The notes beneath the pieces are model-generated. The model did not search any database. It worked only from the letters and a program-made list of their open reading frames with translations, and was not told where the DNA came from. 10,841 nucleotides of DNA from Armatimonadota bacterium (GTDB taxonomy: Bacteria; Armatimonadota; Fimbriimonadia; Fimbriimonadales; ATM1), in the NCBI GenBank assembly GCA_003695835.1, contig RFHN01000110.1:1-10841 (forward strand), given 5' to 3'. How positions within the stretch are numbered: position 1 is the first letter of the stretch; each line of letters begins with the position of its first letter. This document shows positions 1-5,957 of the stretch, piece by piece. The position numbers and the translations under genes are program-made.

Positions 1-111
1 CTGGCAACGCTTCACAACCTCTACTTCTATCGAAGGCTCATGCGGGACATCCGCGAGGCGATCCTCACCGACTCTTGGGACGCGCTCAAAGCGAAGTACG
101 CCAACGCCTAA
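1..111 (+). CDS. tgt: Queuine tRNA-ribosyltransferase, C-terminal end (partial)
   Basis: Only the last 36 codons and the TAA stop are inside the window; the gene starts to the left. The visible peptide (LATLHNLYFYRRLMRDIREAI followed by about 15 residues, here split as LATLHNLYFYRR and LMRDIREAI) is the characteristic helical tail of bacterial Tgt, where the HNL-x-FY-x-RLM-x-x-IR-x-AI pattern is strongly conserved. Tgt is a cytoplasmic zinc enzyme that exchanges guanine 34 for the queuosine precursor preQ1 in tRNAs with GUN anticodons. The catalytic aspartates and zinc ligands are outside the window, so activity cannot be judged. The gene converges with recO, and the two stop codons overlap by four bases, leaving no room for a separate terminator. 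Confidence 0.85.
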   Translation: MATLHNLYFYRRLMRDIREAILTDSWDALKAKYANA

Positions 112-821
112 GAGATTCCCTGACAGAGGTCGAGCAGAGCCTCCCTTGCGCGGAGCGGACGGTCTGCCACCGCCTCCCAGACGCGATGGAGAACGGGAAT
201 GCACCGGAGGGCGAGCGGCGAGTGCAGCGGATCCTCCGCGTCCTGCACGGAGGCGAGATACTGCAAGACGTCTGCCGGAACGGTCACGGCGTCGTGGATG
301 GGGCCCTCCGATGACGGCACGACGCCTCCCGCTGAGGGACTGATGATGACGTCGCCGGACGAAACGCTCGAGTGCCAGTTCATCCCGAATCCGATCTGTT
401 CGAGTAGTTGCAGGTCGGCCCACGTGAGGGCTGCGGGCGGGTCATCCGTTGAGGAAAGCGCGTCCAGGAAGCGACAAGCCAGATCGTAGGTCTCCGGGTG
501 AGGGTCGCCTTCCTGGAGGCACGCGTCCATGCTCTCGAAGAAGGATAGGGCGCAGGACAGCTTGAGGTAGTCGCTCCGAATGACGGGATAGCCACCTCTC
601 ACTTCGACTTGGGCAAGCACGTTGTTCCGCCTGCCCAGAACGACCTGGCCGTGGAGTCGCATGAGCGGTTCCGTCGCGGGGCCGGTTCGCGCATTTGCCT
701 TTCGGGCTCCACGCGCCAAGACGTACAGTTTGCCGTGCTCTCGGGTCAGCAGGCAGATTCGGCGGTCCGCTTCCCCGACGGACCACCGCCGGAGCACCAG
801 GGCGTCTACCAGAACAGTCAA
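108..821 (-). CDS. recO: DNA repair protein RecO
   Basis: RecO loads RecA on SSB-coated single-stranded DNA together with RecR (RecFOR pathway of recombinational gap repair) and also anneals strands. The 237-residue product has the expected N-terminal OB-fold (about residues 1-80), with the family opening ALVLRRWSVGEADR and the LLTREHGK-x8-GARK segment. An alpha-helical C-terminal half follows, including the GFG and SPSAGGVV positions. I place the start at a TTG at 821, one base after the stop of the upstream gene. It lies 10 bases after GGAAAG and gives the usual RecO N-terminal length; a longer reading to a TTG at 878 would overlap the upstream gene by 56 bases. The zinc-binding cysteine pairs of many RecO proteins are absent (SVSSG and GGVVPSSE at residues 152-172). 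It is the last gene of the minus-strand run and converges on tgt. Confidence 0.88.
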   Translation of the reverse strand: MTVLVDALVLRRWSVGEADRRICLLTREHGKLYVLARGARKANARTGPATEPLMRLHGQVVLGRRNNVLAQVEVRGGYPVIRSDYLKLSCALSFFESMDACLQEGDPHPETYDLACRFLDALSSTDDPPAALTWADLQLLEQIGFGMNWHSSVSSGDVIISPSAGGVVPSSEGPIHDAVTVPADVLQYLASVQDAEDPLHSPLALRCIPVLHRVWEAVADRPLRAREALLDLCQGIS

Positions 822-822
822 G

Positions 823-1560
823 TTAAAGCGGCTTTCCGAGGCGCAGCCACTCGATGAGCAGGAAGTAGGCGCGGTCAATGAACAGCACGAAACGAGTCAT
901 CATCGTCGTGCCGAAGATGGCGCCAAAGCCCACCATGAGCAGCCAGCGACCGACCATCGAGGTGCGTTGCAGGAACTTGCTCTGCTGCTCGAAACTGTAG
1001 ACGAAGTAGCTCAGAACGACGATCCAAGTGACGACGACGATCAGGTTGTTGATCGCCATCGGTACGGTGGTTTCACCGACTGGTAGGATGGGGCGCGCCT
1101 GGTCAGCAATCTGCGGCAGAAAGCGATTCTGGAACGCGTTCAACTGCTGACCAGCCCAAAGGCCCACGATGATGCCGAGAGGAATCCGGCTCAACCAGCC
1201 GTGCTTCTTGCTGAAGACGAAGAACGCCAAGCACGCCAGAGGAAGCAAGGCACCATACAGGTAGTGCGCTGGCATCATCTCGACGCCCAACGTCTCGTTC
1301 GCCGGTGTGCCCATCATCGGGATCCACCATTGAGGGTAAAGAACCTCTTTCACGATCGCGACGACCGAGAACCCCGTCGCAAGCCCCACGAAGACGTGCT
1401 CCGTGAAGCGATAGAACTTGTTCTCTCGGTACAGCAACGAGTAGAGACCGAGGGTCAGGATCGCGCCGATAGTGATGCGAAAGAGACTGCCCTCGGCGGT
1501 ATCGAACCGAAACAGTTCCTGCCACCACTGCGGCGAGAAGACGCTTTGGGCAAAGATCAT
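823..1560 (-). CDS. Polytopic membrane protein of unknown function (about six TM helices)
   Basis: I recognise no named family. The 245-residue protein has hydrophobic segments at about 28-45, 54-74, 99-117, 123-141, 168-188 and 204-222, with a further hydrophobic stretch at 224-238. A notable segment, YRENKFYRFTEHVFVGLATG (44-63), links TM1 to TM2 and carries most of the charged residues, so it is a candidate functional or partner-binding site. The start at 1560 is well supported: GGGAGG lies six bases upstream, and the ATG overlaps the previous gene's TGA as ATGA, a classic translational coupling signal. It is the last of six coupled membrane-protein genes and directly precedes recO. Its role is inferred only from linkage, as a subunit of the same membrane assembly as the three genes upstream. 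Transporter-like or enzyme motifs are not visible. Confidence 0.8.
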   Translation of the reverse strand: MIFAQSVFSPQWWQELFRFDTAEGSLFRITIGAILTLGLYSLLYRENKFYRFTEHVFVGLATGFSVVAIVKEVLYPQWWIPMMGTPANETLGVEMMPAHYLYGALLPLACLAFFVFSKKHGWLSRIPLGIIVGLWAGQQLNAFQNRFLPQIADQARPILPVGETTVPMAINNLIVVVTWIVVLSYFVYSFEQQSKFLQRTSMVGRWLLMVGFGAIFGTTMMTRFVLFIDRAYFLLIEWLRLGKPL

Positions 1561-2453
1561 GACCGACCTCCCGATTTCTTAAGCTGGATCATGGCGATGT
1601 TCCCAACTACTACTGCGAGTATCAAGAGCATCAGAGCGAAGAACAGAGGACTCATGTACCTTCGTCCGGACGTGTAGTTCGTGTAGTCCGGATACTCGTC
1701 CGCCGGCCACTCTTCGGCGAGAAGCGTCTCGAAGTCGAACGCGCCCTTTGCTCCGATGACGATGCCGACCAACTGACGGCTAACGTAATACGGGATGTTC
1801 TCCCCGGACATGACGGCCGTGCACATCAAGCCCAGTTTGGTCTTGGCTCGCAACCGTTCATACCACAGGTTGATCGTGGAAGAGCCGGTAATGACGACGA
1901 CGCACTTTGCGTCACTGAGGTCGTTGATCCCCTCGAAGACCGGCGTGTCCACGATGCTCTTCCCCGCGAACTGCTTGTCTTTGACGGCGTTGCGGATGTT
2001 GTTGACGAGGCCGGAAACGTGCGCCTCCAAGTTCGGGAAGTAGCCGGCCATCACCCAGTCCTGGCCTTCCTGATAGTTGTTGCTGCCCGGCTCTTGGGCG
2101 ATCTGGTTGATGATCGGTCGGATGATGTCGGGGATCTGAGGGTCGCCGAGCGTGCTGATGCAGAAGCGCACCTTCTTGCGCATCAGCAATCGCATGAGCG
2201 CTTCGAACTGACCTCGGCTCTCGCCTCGCGTGCTGTTCGTCCAGTCGCTCTCGATGTAGACGAAATCCCCCTCTTCGAGACCGCTCAGGTAGTCGTACAA
2301 GGACTTGGCTGCCGGGTCCACGACGTTCGGAACGGTGATCGGATTGACCACGAGGATGGAAACGACGATGATCAGGATCAGGTACAGCCACCGGCGGTCA
2401 ATCGCGTAGAGCGTCTGCCAAATGTTCTTTTCCGTCTGCGGTTCTTGAATCAT
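1557..2453 (-). CDS. Twin-anchored membrane protein with a predicted extracytoplasmic alpha/beta domain
   Basis: Function unknown. The 298-residue protein has one TM helix at about 22-38 and another at 268-288, bracketing a soluble region of about 225 residues. Lysine/arginine residues lie before TM1 (K9, R20, R21) and after TM2 (KK and GGR near the end), which by the positive-inside rule puts the central domain outside the cytoplasm. The domain alternates beta and alpha segments: FVYIESDW, an LMRLLMRKKVRFCIS strand, AKCVVVITGSSTINLWYERL, then GLMCTAVMSGENIPYY. A segment VSRQLVGIVIGAKGAFDFETL (split: VSRQLVGIV, IGAKGAFDFETL) follows. This looks Rossmann-like, and I recall similar uncharacterised proteins in other phyla, but no catalytic motif stands out. 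The start ATG overlaps the upstream stop as TAATG, and the gene's own TGA overlaps the next start. Confidence 0.8.
   Translation of the reverse strand: MIQEPQTEKNIWQTLYAIDRRWLYLILIIVVSILVVNPITVPNVVDPAAKSLYDYLSGLEEGDFVYIESDWTNSTRGESRGQFEALMRLLMRKKVRFCISTLGDPQIPDIIRPIINQIAQEPGSNNYQEGQDWVMAGYFPNLEAHVSGLVNNIRNAVKDKQFAGKSIVDTPVFEGINDLSDAKCVVVITGSSTINLWYERLRAKTKLGLMCTAVMSGENIPYYVSRQLVGIVIGAKGAFDFETLLAEEWPADEYPDYTNYTSGRRYMSPLFFALMLLILAVVVGNIAMIQLKKSGGRS
1567..1572 (-). promoter_or_regulatory. Ribosome binding site of the 245-residue membrane protein gene
   Basis: GGGAGG ends six bases before the ATG at 1560, inside the coding end of the 298-residue gene, with an ATGA stop-start overlap. The layout points to coupled translation. 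Confidence 0.7.
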
Positions 2454-3334
2454 TAGTCTACAGCCACCCCCTTCTCAATTCCGAGCAGGATGCGGAGCGC
2501 CATCGCAAGAAGTCCCAAGCCCAAGCCCAGGTCAATCGCGCGGAGCGCCGGAGTGCTCATGTTGAGCAGGATCCAAGTCTTCATGTTCTCGATCCGGAAG
2601 TTCGACAAGAAGCCGTCAGCGGGCAGGCCGGCGGTGAGCGCCATCGCGAGCGGAATGAAGCCTAAGAGAACGATGAGCGCGACCGCCATCATGATCGTCG
2701 CCTCGATGCTTCGGACGCGGAACGCCCGATACGCCGCAGAGAGGATGAAGAACGCGATGAGGCTGAACATGGCGGCATCCAGAATCTGGAGCATGTCCAA
2801 GAACACGATGCTGAATGCCGTGTGGATCGTCTCGTTCGCTTCCGGCGTGCTCATCCCGACGGCCTCGCGATTGGTCGCGATCCAGTCCCAGAGGCCGATG
2901 ACGATCATGGCGGCCATGCTGCCCAACAGGACGATGCTGAAGAAGGCGTCACGATCCCCCTTGAACACCTTCTTGAAGTGGACGCGCAGGATGCTCAACA
3001 CGCCAAGAGCCAAGATGATGCCACTCATGACTTGGCTAACGTTCACCAGGACGTTGATGACCTCCTGATAATCGTAAGGATAAATCGGAATCAACGTCTT
3101 GACGGAAGTTGTGGCGCCTTCTTGGACGCGGGAGCGCGGCAGCGCCCAGTCGAGAATCCAGAAGAGTCCGGAGATGAAGACGAACAGCCCCACCAGCGGC
3201 CTTCGCATGTTACTGGGTATGCGCGACAACCCGAACAACAGAATGGACGTCGCGAAGATCACAAGGACGGCTGCGAGCAGAGCCGTTGCCCAGTTCTCCG
3301 GCGTTCGATTGATGGTAAAAGCGAACAGTTCCAT
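2453..3334 (-). CDS. Polytopic membrane protein of unknown function (about seven TM helices)
   Basis: No named family recognised. The 293-residue product has hydrophobic segments at about 16-36, 45-64, 94-116, 132-152, 181-201, 211-233 and 265-284. A conserved-looking block FGLSRIPSNMRRPLVGLFV (34-52) lies between TM1 and TM2, rich in arginine and probably cytoplasmic. A short polar loop with YPYDYQEV precedes TM3, and VHFKKVFKGDRDAF follows it. The start is an ATG placed directly after the upstream TAA with no spacer, with GAGGGG four bases before it, so translation is almost certainly coupled. Its size, helix count and position beside the twin-anchored 298-residue protein suggest the membrane-embedded scaffold of a small complex; this is inference from context. 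No channel, transporter or protease motif is visible. Confidence 0.8.
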   Translation of the reverse strand: MELFAFTINRTPENWATALLAAVLVIFATSILLFGLSRIPSNMRRPLVGLFVFISGLFWILDWALPRSRVQEGATTSVKTLIPIYPYDYQEVINVLVNVSQVMSGIILALGVLSILRVHFKKVFKGDRDAFFSIVLLGSMAAMIVIGLWDWIATNREAVGMSTPEANETIHTAFSIVFLDMLQILDAAMFSLIAFFILSAAYRAFRVRSIEATIMMAVALIVLLGFIPLAMALTAGLPADGFLSNFRIENMKTWILLNMSTPALRAIDLGLGLGLLAMALRILLGIEKGVAVD

Positions 3335-4237
3335 TTAGCCCCTCGGGATCCGATTGATCCAGTTGAAGAAGTACTCGTTCCGCTGCGGATACTCTTGACC
3401 GGGGAGGACCGGCGTGCCGTACTCCTCGAACCTCTGCCGATCCTGATCCGTCAGCGGTCGAGAAGCCTGAATCGAGTGCACGACCAGAGCGACGACCGCG
3501 AAAGCCATGAACGTGAGCTTGGCCCAGTCCGCGCCTACGAGGCTCCCCAGCAGGACCGGCTCACGGCCCAGATAGGCGCTCGCGGCATAGAACTCATCCC
3601 CCAGCAGAACGTAGTCGCACGCGGCGATGAAGAACGGAGTCTGCGTGAACTGGGTGGTCGCGGCGACTTGGATGGCGCCTACCATGTTCGCGTTCTCCGC
3701 CATGATCAAGGATTCTGCGTAGAAGTCGCCCATGTAGAACGCGGCTGCGACTTTGTCGCGCTGAATCGTTCCCGCCACGGCTGCCGCGAACGCGAACTGA
3801 CGGTCGGAAACGAACCGGACGGAGTCCACGTCGTACTTATCCGGCACTCCCTCCGTTTGATAGACATCCTTGGCGATCTCTTGCGCGACCGCGTAAACGG
3901 CTGGATGGTAGTTCAGCAAACGGATGGGAGTGGAGAACCGCGCTGCCGTCCGGATGATCGAGGCAAAAATCGTGAGCGCCTGCACGGCGATGCCGTCCAG
4001 AGCTCCCGACAGCCCCGGCACCATCAGGACCGGGCGAGCCGTTTCCGTCGCTCGTCCGACGGCTTCGTCAATCTGGTCCAAGCCGGGGATTCTGCGGATC
4101 GTTACGGCGCCGGATCGCTTCCTCGCAAGGACGATTCCTACGAGCAGATAGGCGACCACGAGCGCGGTCGTCAGCATCAGCAGCCAGCCGTACCTTCCGT
4201 ACTGCAGAAACGATTCGAGTACCTGTTGTTCACCCAT
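3335..4237 (-). CDS. Membrane-anchored protein resembling the DUF6754 group
   Basis: The 300-residue protein has TM helices at about 18-37 and 237-255, around a domain of about 200 residues. That domain starts VTIRRIPGLDQIDEAVGRA (45-63) and continues with TARPVLMVPGLSGALDGIA (66-84). I recall this GLD-x-IDEAIGRATE-x-x-RPVL-x-PG pattern from proteins annotated DUF6754, a family without assigned function; the match is from memory. The charged run RKRSG just after TM1 puts the domain on the cytoplasmic side, opposite to that predicted for the 298-residue neighbour. The 45-residue tail after TM2 is proline-rich and polar. The start overlaps the upstream gene by eight bases (ATGGGTGA), with AAGGAGA nine bases before the ATG. 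An adenine- or nucleotide-binding P-loop is not visible. Confidence 0.78.
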   Translation of the reverse strand: MGEQQVLESFLQYGRYGWLLMLTTALVVAYLLVGIVLARKRSGAVTIRRIPGLDQIDEAVGRATETARPVLMVPGLSGALDGIAVQALTIFASIIRTAARFSTPIRLLNYHPAVYAVAQEIAKDVYQTEGVPDKYDVDSVRFVSDRQFAFAAAVAGTIQRDKVAAAFYMGDFYAESLIMAENANMVGAIQVAATTQFTQTPFFIAACDYVLLGDEFYAASAYLGREPVLLGSLVGADWAKLTFMAFAVVALVVHSIQASRPLTDQDRQRFEEYGTPVLPGQEYPQRNEYFFNWINRIPRG

Positions 4238-4544
4238 GAGCCTCTGTCTCCTTGGACGTGCGACGGTCGCGTAACTCTTCCAGACGTTGAATCAAACGTT
4301 CGACGTTCGAGGGTCTCGACATGAACTGCGTGTATCGGTCCACCCGATCAAAGCCCAAGAACGGCATCATGAACGGCGAGAACGCGAGGGCGCCGTGGGC
4401 GATCACGTTGGCAAGCGGTTTGTGCATCTCGAGGAACAGGATCGAGACGGTTTCCAGCCCTCGGCGCGAGATCTCGGTCGCCGCCTTCTCGACGATCTCC
4501 TCGACCTCCTCCTCGGTTAGTTCATTCTCCCAAACCGGCAGCAT
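4230..4544 (-). CDS. Small conserved-looking protein of 104 residues, unknown function
   Basis: The product has an acidic N-terminal helix (ELTEEEVEEIVEKAATEISRR cut here to ELTEEEVEEIVEKAA, about residues 8-22). A moderately hydrophobic centre follows, with SILFLEMHKPLANVIAHGAL (34-53) and AFSPFMMPFLGFDRVD (54-69). The C-terminal helix is charged (VERLIQRLEELRDRR, 81-95). The centre may lie on or in the membrane as an amphipathic or re-entrant segment; it does not look like a clean TM helix. I chose the ATG at 4544 because GGAGAGAGAGG precedes it directly. A longer reading to 4616 adds 24 unconvincing residues buried in the previous gene. It overlaps the upstream gene by 23 bases and the DUF6754-like gene by eight, so it is likely an accessory subunit of the same complex. 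LEMHKPL looks like the signature to search with. Confidence 0.75.
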   Translation of the reverse strand: MLPVWENELTEEEVEEIVEKAATEISRRGLETVSILFLEMHKPLANVIAHGALAFSPFMMPFLGFDRVDRYTQFMSRPSNVERLIQRLEELRDRRTSKETEAHG

Positions 4545-4986
4545 GCCTCTCTCTCCAGTATTCGATCGCTTGCAGGACGGCGTCCTTCTGCCCGCCGAAC
4601 CGAAGGTATACCCCACGGAAGGGCGAGAGGCGCGAGGATCTCTCCAAAGGCGACAGCTTCACTCCTTCTTCACCCACGATCACCCTCTTCACCTCGTCCC
4701 ATCTCATGCGGGTCACGCTCAGCGCGACCTTGCGGGTCGCACCTTCCTCGTCTATGCGCTGGACTACCGGCAACAGGAAGTCCGCCGTAGACCCCACGAT
4801 GACAAAGAAGCCCAGGAAAAACAGCAGCGGGTTCGAGAAGGCTGCCGCCGTCACGACCCCCGCCACGATCGCTACGGCGATCACCACCGCAGCCTTCGCG
4901 GGCTGTTCCAAGGCTAAGTGCACAGTCCACTCCAGTTTCGGGTCCTCTGCCTGATTTAGACTCTCGGACATGCCTTTTCGATTCAA
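4522..4986 (-). CDS. Membrane protein with two TM helices and a possible PH-like domain
   Basis: The 154-residue protein has an N-terminal polar region of about 30 residues. A helical hairpin follows (TM about 32-49 and 53-74) whose sequence is rich in Ala, Val and Phe. A cytoplasmic C-terminal domain of about 70 residues comes next: VALSVTRMRWDEVKRVIVG (87-105), then GVKLSPLERSSRLSPFRGVY (108-127), LRFGG and a final helix. This strand-rich, helix-capped pattern resembles bacterial PH-like domains but I cannot confirm it. Two starts are possible. TTG at 4986 sits directly after the prs TAG stop with GGAG four bases upstream. ATG at 4971 has an AAAAGG that is too close (one base). I give the longer form. 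It opens the six-gene membrane cassette and is coupled to prs. Confidence 0.72.
   Translation of the reverse strand: MNRKGMSESLNQAEDPKLEWTVHLALEQPAKAAVVIAVAIVAGVVTAAAFSNPLLFFLGFFVIVGSTADFLLPVVQRIDEEGATRKVALSVTRMRWDEVKRVIVGEEGVKLSPLERSSRLSPFRGVYLRFGGQKDAVLQAIEYWRERHAAGLGE
4546..4556 (-). promoter_or_regulatory. Ribosome binding site of the 104-residue gene
   Basis: GGAGAGAGAGG lies in the end of the 154-residue gene just before the ATG at 4544 and selects that ATG over the upstream in-frame codon at 4616. The sequence is nearly the same as the one before prs. Confidence 0.7.
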
Positions 4987-5952
4987 CTAACTCCAGTCGT
5001 CGAAGAGGCTGCTGACCGAAACGTTCTGATGAATCCGCATGATGGCTTCTCCCAAGAGCGGGGCGGCAGACAGAACCGTCAGTTTCGAGACCTCCTTCTG
5101 TTTGGGAATCGGGATCGTGTCCGTACAGACGATTCGGCTGATCGGGCTCTCCTGAAGCCGCTGGGTGCAGTTCGAGCTAAACACGGGATGCGTGCAGGTC
5201 GCGATTACGTCCTTCGCGCCGCGGACGAGCAGCGCTTCCGCGCCCTGAATCATGGATCCGCCGGTGTCAATGATGTCGTCGATCATGATGCAGACCTTGC
5301 CTTCGACGTTGCCGATGATCTCGACGATTTCCACCTTTCCCGGCTCCGGGCGCCGTTTCGCAATGATGGCGAGGGGCTTCCCGAGACGTTCCGCCATGGC
5401 TCTCGCTCTCGCGACGCCGCCCACGTCGGGAGAGACGACGACAGCGTCCATGTCGGCATAGCCCTCGTCTCGTAGGTAAGCGGCGATCGTCGGCCCGAGG
5501 AACAGATGATCCACCGGAATGTCGAAGAATCCCTGAATCTGGTCCGCGTGCAGATCGCAGGCAACGACGCGAGAGGCCCCGGTTTGGGAGATCAGGTCAG
5601 CGACGAGGCGCGCTGTCACCGGCTCCCTGGGCTTGATCTTCTTGTCCTGTCGTGCGTATCCGTAGTACGGCATCACAACCGTGATGCTCTTCGCGCTGGC
5701 GCGCCGGAAGGCGTCCAGCATGATGAGCAGCTCCATGATGTTGTCGTTCGCCGGGTCGCAGGTGGACTGAATGATGAAGACGTCGGTACCCCGAGCGCTC
5801 TCGTCAACTTGAACGCGAATCTCGCCGTCGCTGAACTTCGTGCATGTCATCCTGCCCATTTCGACGCCGATGTACTCTGCGATCTTGTAGGCGAGGTCGG
5901 GGTTGGAATTCCCGGTGAACAACTTGAGAGAAGAAAACCCGTTCTCCGCCAT
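4987..5952 (-). CDS. prs: Ribose-phosphate pyrophosphokinase (PRPP synthase)
   Basis: Prs transfers pyrophosphate from ATP to ribose 5-phosphate, giving PRPP for purine, pyrimidine, NAD, histidine and tryptophan synthesis; it is a cytoplasmic oligomer. The 321-residue length is normal for class I enzymes. Visible signatures are FSDGEI (40-45), the ATP-binding PYYGYARQDKK region (95-105) with REPVTARLVADL, the CDLHADQIQGFF metal/allosteric segment (132-143), the flexible-loop AKRRPEPGKVE (198-208) and the PRPP loop DDIIDTGGS (225-233). The C-terminal SVSSLF (312-317) is also standard. The start at 5952 is chosen because GGAGAGAGAG lies eight bases upstream and the ATG falls five bases after the glmU stop. 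Longer in-frame readings run into glmU. The glmU-prs order is shared with Bacillus, where both supply activated sugar precursors. Confidence 0.95.
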   Translation of the reverse strand: MAENGFSSLKLFTGNSNPDLAYKIAEYIGVEMGRMTCTKFSDGEIRVQVDESARGTDVFIIQSTCDPANDNIMELLIMLDAFRRASAKSITVVMPYYGYARQDKKIKPREPVTARLVADLISQTGASRVVACDLHADQIQGFFDIPVDHLFLGPTIAAYLRDEGYADMDAVVVSPDVGGVARARAMAERLGKPLAIIAKRRPEPGKVEIVEIIGNVEGKVCIMIDDIIDTGGSMIQGAEALLVRGAKDVIATCTHPVFSSNCTQRLQESPISRIVCTDTIPIPKQKEVSKLTVLSAAPLLGEAIMRIHQNVSVSSLFDDWS

Positions 5953-5957
5953 CGTCG

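Noticed and set aside
108..878. A longer recO start at TTG 878
   Set aside because: It would add 19 residues not seen in the family and overlap the upstream gene by 56 bases. The TTG at 821 gives the standard N-terminus.
2822..4324. A 500-codon open frame on the plus strand
   Set aside because: It lies antisense to two well-supported membrane-protein genes. Its product is rich in Arg, His, Asp and Gln without any domain pattern, and it has no ribosome site; it is a shadow of biased codon use.
4230..4616. A 128-residue reading of the small gene
   Set aside because: The added 24 residues lie wholly within the previous gene and lack a ribosome site, while the ATG at 4544 has a strong one.
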